From assembly GCA_963833745.1 (NCBI GenBank), contig CAWHZD010000004.1, positions 1,178,001 to 1,242,000 on the forward strand: a DNA stretch of 64,000 nucleotides. The letters are read 5' to 3'. Origin of the DNA: AP-15 sp963833745. GTDB taxonomy: Bacteria > Pseudomonadota > Alphaproteobacteria > ATCC43930 > CGMCC-115725. Under the pieces are notes generated by a model. That model made no database searches. It saw only the letters and a program-made list of their open reading frames with translations, and had not been told where the DNA came from. A program made the position numbers and the translations under genes. Below, piece after piece: positions 27,421 through 35,868 of this stretch (position 1 is the first letter of the stretch; the number at the start of each line of letters is the position of its first letter).

Positions 27421-27747
27421 GCGGCCGCTTTCGAAAAGCCTGACACCGATATCGACGCCGACATCGTGGCGGTCGCCGAGACGATCATCAAGCGGCGGAG
27501 CGGCCGCTTCGATCCAACCACCTTCCGGGATCGCCATCAGGAGACGCGGCGCGAGCTGATTGAGGCGAAAATGAACGGCGTGCCGGTTAAACCGAAACAG
27601 ATAGCTCCGCCGGCGCCGGTCCACGATTTTATGGCTGCGCTTAGGCGCGGCCTAGCTCAGGAAGCTGTCGCCACGGCAAAACCAAAACGCAAGGCTGCTG
27701 CCATTGAACGGAAAGAAAGAAGGACACCGCAGCGCCCGCAACCGTAA
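27421..27747 (+). pseudogene. C-terminal fragment of a bacterial Ku protein
   Basis: The frame from ~27421 reads FEKPDTDIDADIVAVAETII, then KRRSGRFDPTTFRDRHQETR and ELIEAKMNG, with a Lys/Pro-rich tail to 27747. The pattern (helix, then G-x-F-x-P-x-x-F-x-D-x-x) is the Ku C-terminal part used in non-homologous end joining. The DNA-ring core is absent; the fragment begins just after the amidotransferase stop. A LigD fragment is at 53383. Confidence 0.8.
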
Positions 27748-27954
27748 CGGTCCCGCCGCGGCGCCGCCGCAAAGCGTGACTAGGTGTGGCGGCGCACAAT
27801 GATGAACAGTCTGACGCGCAATCAAAGGTGGTTTTCGACGCAGATTAGCTGAGACTGAGGGGTACATCCGACGCACCTGTTTGAGACTGAGCCCAGGCTC
27901 GGGTTTGACCAATGGGCGCGTACTTCCTTTGCCAGCTCGAATGGAGACACTGAC

Positions 27955-29016
27955 ATGGGAAATTCTCACGGCCGTTTCGTCTGGTACGAGCTGATGACGA
28001 CGGACATGAAAACCGCCAAGCTCTTCTACGCCAATGTCGTGGGCTGGGGCGCCCGAGACGCCTTCGCGGCCGGTTTGAGCTATAGTCTGTTTACTGTCGC
28101 CGACCGCCCCGTCGCCGGGTTGATGAACATGCCGGAGGACGGGCAGAAAACAGGCGCGCCGCCGCACTGGATTGGATATGTCGGAGTCGACGATGTGGAC
28201 TCTGCGGTCGACCGGATCAGGCAGCTTGGGGGAGCGGTGCACATCCCACCGACCGACGTCCCCGGCATCAGCCGCTTTTCCATCATCGCCGATCCGCAAA
28301 TGGCGACGCTTGCTTTGGTCAAAGGGATGAACGCCGACCAGGCTCAGTCCGCCGAATTGGGCGCGCTCTGCCGCGTCGGCTGGCACGAGTTGCTCGCCGC
28401 CGACTGGGAAAAGGCGTTCGCTTTTTATAGCGAGCTATTCGGCTGGCAAAAGGCGGGCGCCCACGCTGGTGCGATCGGCACGTATCAGCAGTTTTCCGCC
28501 GACGGGCAGACGCTCGGCGGCATGCTCACGAAGCCTCCGGCATTGCCGTTTCCGTTCTGGCTCTACTATTTCAACGTTGACGACGTCGAGACGGCGGCGC
28601 AGCGCGTGGAGGCCGGCGGCGGCCAAATCCTCTATGGCCCAACTGCCGTGCCGGGCGGCGCCTGGATCGTTCATTGCACCGACCCGCAGGGCGCCATATT
28701 CGCGCTGCTGGACAGGCGCAAGCGCAAAGCCATCGGATATTTTATTTCGAGCGCATCGCGCGATCACTCGGACGAGCGGCCGCCGAGGGTCTTAGTACCG
28801 GTTATTCCATCTGGCAGCTGTTGCCCAGCGGGCGCCGCGCGATCGTCAGACGGAAGCCCCCGATGTGGCGCCGCGGCCGATCGCAAATTGACCGACCGGG
28901 CCCTCCACGTGAAATTCGATCCCGGTCATCTTCGCGAACAGGTCGATGTTCGTGATCCCGATCGCACATCCGCCGAGCCTCATGTCGGTGCCCATAAGGT
29001 AGAATGTTTGAATTAA
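27955..29016 (+). CDS. Two-domain VOC (glyoxalase-like) protein with abnormal C-terminus
   Basis: The start ATG follows GGAG. Two VOC domains: residues ~5-125 (RFVWYELMTTDMKTAKLFYA, HWIGYVGVDDVDSAVDRIRQ) and ~140-265 (WHELLAADWEKAFAFYSELF, WLYYFNVDDVETAAQRVEAG, then a metal-side Gln in TDPQGAIFALL). The family normally ends near residue 275. Here the frame runs on for ~85 residues of low-complexity sequence and overlaps the convergent SagB gene by 171 bp. The natural stop was probably lost by a frameshift near 28760. The function (small-molecule binding or isomerisation) is not resolved. Confidence 0.8.
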   Translation: MGNSHGRFVWYELMTTDMKTAKLFYANVVGWGARDAFAAGLSYSLFTVADRPVAGLMNMPEDGQKTGAPPHWIGYVGVDDVDSAVDRIRQLGGAVHIPPTDVPGISRFSIIADPQMATLALVKGMNADQAQSAELGALCRVGWHELLAADWEKAFAFYSELFGWQKAGAHAGAIGTYQQFSADGQTLGGMLTKPPALPFPFWLYYFNVDDVETAAQRVEAGGGQILYGPTAVPGGAWIVHCTDPQGAIFALLDRRKRKAIGYFISSASRDHSDERPPRVLVPVIPSGSCCPAGAARSSDGSPRCGAAADRKLTDRALHVKFDPGHLREQVDVRDPDRTSAEPHVGAHKVECLN

Positions 29017-30306
29017 TACACCGACGTCTTTCAAAATGAGCGAATAGGCGATCGAGCTGTACTTCCATGACATCCGGCCGAAGCGCGCCGCGATCGTAAT
29101 CAAGATCTGGGGCGCAGCGGTCGAACCCATTGAATATCCGGCTCCCATCAATTGCGCTTCGAGTTCATGCATGGGAACGCCGATCGGCGCCAACGCGTGA
29201 GCGCCGGCGTCGTAATGATAGAAACCGCGCGCCAGTCCTTCACACGTGTCGACCGCTAAATCGAGCTCGAGCTCGTAGCCGGCGCCCGCCGACGGATACG
29301 GCCTGACGGCATGGCCGCCGTCGTCGAGGTCGAACTTGGCGTTCGATATCGATACGACGCGCGCGGCGCCGCCGAGGAACTGCGAAAGTTCGGCGAGTGT
29401 GATCGGTTGCTGGTTGTCGAAGCTACGGGTCGAATGTCTTTGCCGCAGCAGCTTGGCGACCGGGGAGATTGCCTCCGGATCCGCGGCCGAGAACTTGCGC
29501 AGATTAACTTTTTTTCCAGGCCAGCGGGGCCGCACCGCCGGCAGCGGAGAAATGGCGCCGGCATGGGGATAAACTCCGCCCAGCGAGTTGGCGTTCCGGC
29601 CTTCCGTGCTGCGCGTGTGGAACAGAAGGTCGTGAAAATCCCAAAGAGCGAGATTGTGATCGCCCTCGGCCGGTCGAAGATCGCTGCCGCCAGCAGCGTC
29701 GACCTTGAAAAGGATTTGGCAATCGAGGAGCAGGGCGAGAAGCTCGAGCCCCGGAAAATCGTCCTGCCGGCGCAACTGTTTGATGTGTTGCGGTGTAGAC
29801 AGCATGGCTAAGACGGCGGCGATCTTCGGATTGCAGATTTTGAACAAAGCGCCGGCGCGCGGCGATTCGAGGATCATTTCGTTACCGCGCCGTCGCATAT
29901 ATGCAAAGCGCGACAAGACAACAGCATCCGCGTTGCCGAGCGGTGGCGTTCGCGGCCAATAATCAGGCATCTGAGTTTCGATGAGGACTTGGTCTTCGCC
30001 GATGCGCGAGCCCCCGAGGCGGTACTCCAATAAACCGCGCCTTGCCAATCGCCGGACCAGTAGATCGATCTCTTTGTCGATGTTGCGCCTGTTGGACGCG
30101 AACGTGGCGAGCGGCAGGCCTGTGCGCAGGTTTTGCGCGCGATCCGCGGCGCCCGCGCTGAATCGTCCCAAGCCCACCGAATAGCCCTCGAAGCAAACGG
30201 CGATTTCTCCCTCCGCCTGCGTTTCGAGCGTGACATTGCTGCGGAGCCGGGCAGAAAGATTTGCTGGCGCGGCTCCTCGCACTCTCTTTGGTCCGGGAGC
30301 GCGCAA
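28846..30306 (-). CDS. SagB-type azoline dehydrogenase (TOMM cluster)
   Basis: 486 residues. The C-terminal ~240 are a nitroreductase-fold FMN enzyme: RQRHSTRSF at 288-296, AVRPYPSAGAGYELELDL at 333-350, KYSSIAYSLILKDVGVLIQT, and TDMRLGGCAIGITN. The N-terminal ~230 are the variable SagB extension. In known LAP pathways this enzyme oxidises azolines to azoles after cyclodehydration. The start (TTG at 30306) is 10 bp downstream of the cyclodehydratase stop, indicating one operon. The gene is intact. It is convergent with the VOC gene, whose aberrant tail overlaps its end. Confidence 0.88.
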   Translation of the reverse strand: MRAPGPKRVRGAAPANLSARLRSNVTLETQAEGEIAVCFEGYSVGLGRFSAGAADRAQNLRTGLPLATFASNRRNIDKEIDLLVRRLARRGLLEYRLGGSRIGEDQVLIETQMPDYWPRTPPLGNADAVVLSRFAYMRRRGNEMILESPRAGALFKICNPKIAAVLAMLSTPQHIKQLRRQDDFPGLELLALLLDCQILFKVDAAGGSDLRPAEGDHNLALWDFHDLLFHTRSTEGRNANSLGGVYPHAGAISPLPAVRPRWPGKKVNLRKFSAADPEAISPVAKLLRQRHSTRSFDNQQPITLAELSQFLGGAARVVSISNAKFDLDDGGHAVRPYPSAGAGYELELDLAVDTCEGLARGFYHYDAGAHALAPIGVPMHELEAQLMGAGYSMGSTAAPQILITIAARFGRMSWKYSSIAYSLILKDVGVLIQTFYLMGTDMRLGGCAIGITNIDLFAKMTGIEFHVEGPVGQFAIGRGATSGASV

Positions 30307-31147
30307 GCGAGGGCCCTCAGGTGTGGGGGTGAATCGGGTTGAGCTCTTTTTCCTTGAGCGGCATGTCGCACAATCCGAGCTTTATCGGCACATCGTAAAG
30401 CCGGCCACGCCCGAAGCGGCGATAGAAATGCCGCAATCCGGGAACGATGACTCTAACGACCGGCACCTCAATGTCCGGACGAGTCTGATCGAGGACAAGA
30501 AAGTCCAGGCCGGCTTGCTTGGCGAGGCGCACGCAGGCGCTCACCTGCGCGCTCGTGTCGAGATCGCCAAACTTCGAGCCGAAGTCCGCAGGGACCAGTG
30601 GCTCTCCGCTTGGCGTCAAATAGGGATAGTCTTGCAGGCGCAATGGAGTGGCGCCGTCGAGGCTCGATTTCTCCCCGCTCCCGCCGCCCATGAGACCCAG
30701 GGACAGAAATTGGTTGAGCTCCGTCAGCGCTCGCAACAAGGCGATTTTCGTATCGAAGTGCGCGCCGGATCCGAATTCGATATTTTCCCGCCCGTTTTGC
30801 ATCCAATGCGTTACCGCCACAAAGCTCGGAACCCCGAGATCGCTGGTGACATCGAGCACCCAAACGTTGCGACCGCTTTCGGCCAGCTGCCTTTGCAGAT
30901 CGCGGACATAGGAGTCATCAAACTGGCTGAGGTCTAATTGCGGCCGTTGCAATCGATTGTACCACCAGATCGCGTATGCATCCCTTTCCACTAGCTCGAG
31001 GAATCCTTGGACGATTGCTTCCTCGAGCGTATTGCCGGCGGCGCAGCCGTTGGAATCCGCTGCAAAGGCGGCGGGACCCTGATCGTGTCCCAGGACGTGG
31101 TGTAAGAGCGGCGGCAGTATCGCGCTCTCCGGCGGGGTCGGCCGGTG

Positions 31148-32347
31148 TCAGGCGGATAGGGCGGGCAGCCTGACGATAGGATCCTCGCTCAATGGAGCGA
31201 TAGTTTCCAGGGTCATGTAGCGAGCGCGCTGGACCGCCCATTCATCGTTTTGTTCGAGCAGGATGGCGCCGACGAGGCGGGTGATTGCGGCCTCGTTTGG
31301 GAAGATGCCGACGACCTCGGTGCGGCGCTTGATCTCGCCGTTGAGCCGCTCCAGCGGATTGGTGCTGTGGATCTTGGGCCGGTGATCCTTGGGAAAGCTC
31401 ATGAAGGCGAGGACGTCGGCTTCGGCTTGGTCCATCAGGATGGCGAGCTTGGGCACTTTGGGCCTGAGCTGATCGGCGACCTGGCGCCATTGGGCTCGGG
31501 CCATCTCGGCATCCTCCTGGGCGAAGGCGGTGGCGATGAAGGCGGCGACGACGCGGCGGCCCTGCTTGCCGGCATGGGCCAGGACGTTGCGCATGAAGTG
31601 TACCCGGCAGCGCTGCCAGGACGCATGCAGCACCTTTGCGACCGCTGCCTTCAGCCCCTCGTGCGCATCCGAGATCACCAGCTTGACGCCGCGCAGGCCG
31701 CGCCGCGCCAGCGAGCGCAGGAAGTCGGTCCAGAAAGTCTCGGCCTCCGACGCGCCGATCGCGATGCCCAGCACCTCGCGCCGGCCATCGCCGTTGACGG
31801 CCACCGCGATGATGACGGCGACCGAGACGATACGCCCGTTCTCGCGCACCTTCAGGTAAGTCGCATCGAGCCACAGATAGGGCCACTCGCCTTCCAGCGG
31901 CCGGTTGAGAAAGGCAGCGACCTTGTCGTCGATCTCGGCGCACAGCCGGCTGACCTGGCTCTTGGACATTCCGGTCATGCCCATCGCCTGGACCAGATCG
32001 TCGACCGAACGGGTCGACACGCCGTGGACGTAAGCTTCCTGAATCACCGCCGCGAGCGCCTTCTCGGCCATCCGCCGCGGTTCCAGAAAAGCCGGGAAGT
32101 AGCAGCTCCGGCGCAGCTTGGGGATGCGCAGCTCGACCGTGCCGGCGCGCGTTTCCCACACCCGGTCGCGGTACCCGTTGCGGTGGTTGAGGCGCTCGGG
32201 ATTGCGCTCGCCGTGCGCGGCGCCGGTCAAGCCCTCGACCTCCAGCTCCATCAGCCGCTGCGCCGCAAAACCCACCATCTCGCGCAGTAGCTCGGCATCC
32301 GAACTCTTCTCCAAAAGCGTGCGAAGGCTCATCATCTCGTCGGTCAT
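31148..32347 (-). CDS. IS256-family transposase
   Basis: 399 residues from ATG 32347. Transposase_mut signature: NHRNGYRDRVWETRAGTVEL, PKLRRSCYFPAFLEPRRMAE, catalytic Asp in YLWLDATYLKVRENGR, second Asp in VKLVISDAHEGLKAAVAKVL, WQRCRVHFMRNVLAH, and Glu in STNPLERLNGEIKRRTEVVG. It is complete, so the element may still be mobile. Confidence 0.93.
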   Translation of the reverse strand: MTDEMMSLRTLLEKSSDAELLREMVGFAAQRLMELEVEGLTGAAHGERNPERLNHRNGYRDRVWETRAGTVELRIPKLRRSCYFPAFLEPRRMAEKALAAVIQEAYVHGVSTRSVDDLVQAMGMTGMSKSQVSRLCAEIDDKVAAFLNRPLEGEWPYLWLDATYLKVRENGRIVSVAVIIAVAVNGDGRREVLGIAIGASEAETFWTDFLRSLARRGLRGVKLVISDAHEGLKAAVAKVLHASWQRCRVHFMRNVLAHAGKQGRRVVAAFIATAFAQEDAEMARAQWRQVADQLRPKVPKLAILMDQAEADVLAFMSFPKDHRPKIHSTNPLERLNGEIKRRTEVVGIFPNEAAITRLVGAILLEQNDEWAVQRARYMTLETIAPLSEDPIVRLPALSA

Positions 32348-32417
32348 CGTCGGGTCCTTGGTTCGCGTTGAAGTTGGCGACCAAAACCCTACCGAAGACC
32401 CGCGATGACCGCCGCTA

Positions 32418-32478
32418 TGGATAAGTAGCCCGCCGCCGCCTAACTCGTGGCGGTCCACGGCGGCGGGCTACTTATCCA
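32418..32478. terminator. 21-bp inverted repeat inside the IS256 end
   Basis: Arms 32418-32438 (TGGATAAGTAGCCCGCCGCCG) and 32458-32478 are complementary, with a 19-nt loop. It lies between the IS end and the transposase start. It probably forms a hairpin that blocks transcription or translation entering from the host operon. Confidence 0.7.
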
Positions 32479-34277
32479 CAGCTCCTACACCACTCCAAGG
32501 GACACGACCGGGACCCTTGTAGAAGAAATACAACAGGCTGGTCGGAAGATGTTTGAAGCGCCTGTCGCGCAGGGACCAGACCGGCGACCAGTCCATCTCG
32601 GCCGATCGATCGAATAACGCCGGTATCCCATCAACGTCGTCCGAACCCGGCGTCGGCATCCAGCTTCGCCGCAACTGCGCGTCGCTGAACAGCAGGACTT
32701 TGTTCGGGGCGATGGCCTGGCCTGCCGGGAAATCAGCAAACCGCCGCTTTGCTCTGATCTCGTCGCCCTGGAAAATCCCGGAATAGCGCTCGATCGCCTC
32801 CATGAGCGCGCTGGCCTCGCCCTGTTCGGAAGTGCTGCCCTTGCCGAAACTGCCGCTGCTCAACCCCACCCTGAGCTCATTGACCGTCTCGGACGGTCCT
32901 GAAAAATTGTGCGCGGCATGGTAGTTGGTGTTCAAGGGCAAATCGGCCTGAATGCGCTCGAGACGCGAGACAACGCCGGTGAGCGGGCTCACGTGCCTGC
33001 GAAAACGCGCAACCGTGGCCGACGGCGAAACGCTACGGTACCCGCCGCTCGTCATGACCAGCTTGTTGCCCGCGCCAAGCTCGATCGGCGCTGGCTCGCG
33101 GCAGGGATCACGCAGCTTCTCGCTACCGCAGCTCGGACATTGCGGACGGAGGGCCACATTATGCTTCACGATGGTCGAGCCCAACAGGTCGAGGCTGATG
33201 ATGTGATCGCTCAATTGAGTGCGAAAACCTGTGGCGATTGCTTTGGCGATCTCGACGGCCGCAAGCTGGATGGCGCTCTGTCCGAACGTGTTCCGGGCCA
33301 GTGGCGAAACGGCGACGCACCGGGCCTGTCTGCGGTCGAGGAGCGCCTTGACCTCCCGGTTCCTTTTCATCCGCTCGGCAAGACACATCCAGCAGGCGCT
33401 TTCGCCTGGGCGGAACACCGGCCCCACCAGGGGGAAAATGCCGGAAGGCTGGACGAGCACCCAAGGAGTGCGGTCCGACAAATGCCGCCCGTTCAACTCT
33501 GCCAATTGCGCTTCGAGATAATCGTTCACCAACGTGACCATCAGGCCGGGGGAGCGCTTGACGACGCGAACGCCGAGCTCGCTCAGGGCGGCCCCGAGTT
33601 CCGTTGCTCCTTCCACATTGATCGATTGAATGCGCACACGACATTTCTGGAGATTTCGCTCCGCAGTCTCCGGCGATAACCCAAGGCTCGCCCAATAGGC
33701 GGCCGCGGCGCCATTCGAACAGCGCGACATCGGGATGACATAGTGGCGGTCGAGCAGCCGCGTTAAGGCCTCGTGGATATTGTCGGACGGAAAATCCGGC
33801 TCCAGCTCGCGAACGAGCTCCCGAGAAGTTTTTCCGCCCTTAGCTATCGCGGAGGCGAGCGCACAATAGAGCTCGCCGTGAAGCAAAAACTTCCGGTCCT
33901 CCGAATAGAGGCACACGACATTGGGCGGCAGCACATAGACGGTGAAATTCGGCGCGAACTGCAGAATGTCCTTACCGTTTTGCTGGGTAAAGCTGTTTCC
34001 CTGATCGCCTGTCATGCGGTCAGCGCGCGCACCTTCGCCACGGCTTATGGACTCGCGCGCCAGACGCATTCTTCGATTGCCAGCGCTCCATTACCGGGAT
34101 CGTACACCAGCTCTTCTGAGGCTAGAATTTCTCGGGAAAATTGGCCGCCCAACACCGGCGGCCGCGCACACGCCTGGCGCGCGCCACCTTCGCAGCTCTG
34201 CTTCGTTGCCTGACGGAACGTGGTCCAACCCGGCTCTCACGACCTGTGGGTATCTATGTAGTCGAGAGGTAGCCCGG

Positions 34278-34760
34278 TTAGCACAGGAAACACCCTCCCC
34301 ATGACAAGCAGCAGCCGCCCCAACCACAGCCCCAACCACAGCCGCCGCAGCCGCCAAACCCACAGCCCCTCCCGCAGCCTCTAAAGCCGGCGCAGCCTCT
34401 AAAGCCGGCGCAGCCGCCGCAGCCTCTAGAGCCGGCGCAGCCTCTAAAGCCGGCGCAGCCGCCCCGTCCGCCGCAGCCGCCGCGTCCGCCGCAGCCGCCG
34501 CCGCAGCCTCCTCGAGCGAGTTGTATCCTTGGCAGCAGCGTTTCCGGGCTTTCTCCGTCAACGAAATGGAAAGTCGCAAGGCTGACGTCGGAGATTTCCT
34601 CCTCACCCAGGTTGAGGACCTGAAACGGCGCCATACCTTGCGGCGGTATATCCGCCACCGTTCCGCTGGTCGATGACGCCAGAAAGGCGCCGGCAACTCC
34701 GACAACGGATACAACGTTGCTTGGACGTGTTACCTTCAAGTTGCGTTTCGCTTGCGGCAT
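34278..34760 (-). CDS. Cys/Gly-rich TOMM (azol(in)e peptide) precursor
   Basis: 160 residues from ATG 34760, preceded by a strong AGGAGGA site. Residues 1-85 form a leader with no Cys. It has a basic start, a hydrophobic stretch ~16-29 (NVVSVVGVAGAFLASS) and an acidic helix (LGEEEISDVSLATFHFVDGE). Residues 86-160 are a repetitive core with 17 Cys, mostly spaced by Gly or by AGFRG units, ending GGCCLSWGGCFLC. The core holds two Ser and no Thr. The next genes are a fused cyclodehydratase and a SagB dehydrogenase, so Cys-to-thiazole modification is the expected fate. The length and repeat number exceed those of classical microcins. No export or immunity gene is adjacent. Confidence 0.85.
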   Translation of the reverse strand: MPQAKRNLKVTRPSNVVSVVGVAGAFLASSTSGTVADIPPQGMAPFQVLNLGEEEISDVSLATFHFVDGESPETLLPRIQLARGGCGGGCGGRGGCGGRGGCAGFRGCAGSRGCGGCAGFRGCAGFRGCGRGCGFGGCGGCGWGCGWGGCCLSWGGCFLC

Positions 34761-34929
34761 AGCAGAGTTCCTCCTCGCTACTTTTCTTCGAACAAATGCG
34801 GCGGCTTATCCCTCTGCATCAAGCCGTTCAATTAATTGTGATGAAGAGGGCGGGTCACCGTCAAGAACAAACATCGAACACAGGCTGCGACGAGGCTGGC
34901 ATTACCGCGTTTCCCCGCTCCCTGATCGA

Positions 34930-35560
34930 GTTTCAACAGCGCCTTCCAGATGAGGCGGCCTGCGGCGGGTACCTGTTCAAAGCGCGCTGGCCCCGAAGGA
35001 TTTGTGTGCCCCGGCTGTGCCACCCGCCGAGCCTGGGAGTTGCACACCAAGTCTTGGACCTGGGACTGCGCCGGTTGCCATCGACAGACCTCGGTGAGCC
35101 GGCACCATCATGCACCGTTCCAAGCTGCCGCCGGCCACCCTGGTTCTGGGCGACCTATCTGATGGCGCCCACTCCAACGCCATCTAGGCACTGCAACTGC
35201 AACGCTAGCTCGCTCTCGGCTCGTACAAGTCGGCTTGGGTGATCTGCGCCAAGCTGCGCCACAGCATGGTGGCACCGAACCGCAATCCGCTCGCCGGACT
35301 GGTCGAGATCGATGAAACCGAGATCGCCCTGCCGCAGTAAAGCATGGTCCGGTGACTGGTGGTGGCGGACGCTGTCACCAGCGCCAGATCATCGTCGTCG
35401 GTGCGGTCGAGGTCAAGGATAGCGGTCCCGGCGGCATCCGTCTCGCCGAGGTGCGCAACTACTCGGCCCGCAGTCTGCATCCGTTCCGGACCAAACTTGC
35501 CGGCGGTCCGCACGTCCTGCCAAGGTTGCGCCGGCTTCGGCGCTCGCCAGCACAACTTGC
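34930..35560 (+). pseudogene. Heavily decayed IS1595-like transposase
   Basis: Family blocks appear in sequence but in different frames: LPDEAACGGYLFKARWP, GPEGFVCPGCATRRAWELHT with CAGCHRQTSV (zinc ribbon), WFWATYLM, NRNPLAGLVEIDETEIAL (first Asp/Glu region), and VGAVEV...GIRLAEVRNYSARSLHPF. At least four frame changes are needed. No terminal repeats were recognised. Confidence 0.7.
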
Positions 35561-35833
35561 CGACCGGGGGGAGATGATTGCACACGGCCTGTCCCAGCAA
35601 CCAAAAGCAGGACGCCGATCCTCGCCCACGGCTTCGCTCAACGTTTGCTTCCCACCCCGTGGAGAGAACTCCAGTCGCGGCAGCCAGATGGCTGGAATGG
35701 GGCACTTTGACCCGTTCCCGCCGCCTACGCTGAACGGCCGGTGTCCGTTCAGTTAGCCGACCTCCACCGGAGGAAGCGGGAACGGGAAGGACGCGTTCGC
35801 GGTAGGGACGTGCGTCACCGGACGCCCCCCGCA

Positions 35834-35868
35834 CAGATCCGGACGAGCGGGTTTCCCGCATCCGGCTC
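35834..35868 (-). ncRNA. Group II intron domain V
   Basis: On the minus strand the sequence GAGCCGGATGCGGG / AAA / CCCGCTCGTCCGGATCTG folds into the typical two-part domain V helix with the bulge near CG. It lies immediately after the maturase stop codon, as expected. Confidence 0.8.

Larger units (their letters stand above)
31081..32509 (-). mobile_element. IS256-family element inserted in the cyclodehydratase
   Basis: 1429 bp. Imperfect 29-bp inverted repeats start G(A/G)TCGTGTCCC and end GTGTA(A/G)GAGC. The 8-bp GGGACCCT is directly repeated at 31073-31080 and 32510-32517. It is of a different subgroup from the IS256 element at 15249. The transposase is intact. Confidence 0.93.
30317..34015 (-). 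pseudogene. Fused TOMM cyclodehydratase (E1-like + YcaO), split by IS256
   Basis: Segments 34015-32518 and 31080-30317 join to 2262 nt (753 residues plus stop) in one frame once the IS and one target copy are removed. Residues ~1-310 are the E1-like/leader-binding part with zinc ligands CWMC (~208) and CPSC (~293). The YcaO ATPase domain follows: GKGSTSEQGEASALMEAIER (~391), then across the insertion DSNGCAAGNTLEEAI and FLELVERDAYAIWWYNR, and LDVTSDLGVPSF. The C-terminus NPIHPHT has the Pro-rich ending of cyclodehydratases. A start at 34069 is also possible. Such enzymes use ATP to convert Cys/Ser/Thr of a precursor to azolines. As sequenced it is inactive. Confidence 0.9.

Noticed and set aside
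27750..27954. Possible IS terminus with repeated GAGACTGAG
   Set aside because: Two copies of a 9-mer occur near 27851 and 27882, but there is no transposase, no matching partner end and no target duplication.
31073..32517. GGGACCC as terminal inverted repeat of the IS256 element
   Set aside because: Read on one strand, the two copies are direct, not inverted, so they are the target duplication. The true inverted repeats start just inside.
34091..34714. 207-residue Ala-rich frame overlapping the TOMM precursor
   Set aside because: It is the frame-shifted reading of the Gly/Cys repeat (poly-Ala), with no start signal. The Cys-rich frame has the strong ribosome site and the right context.
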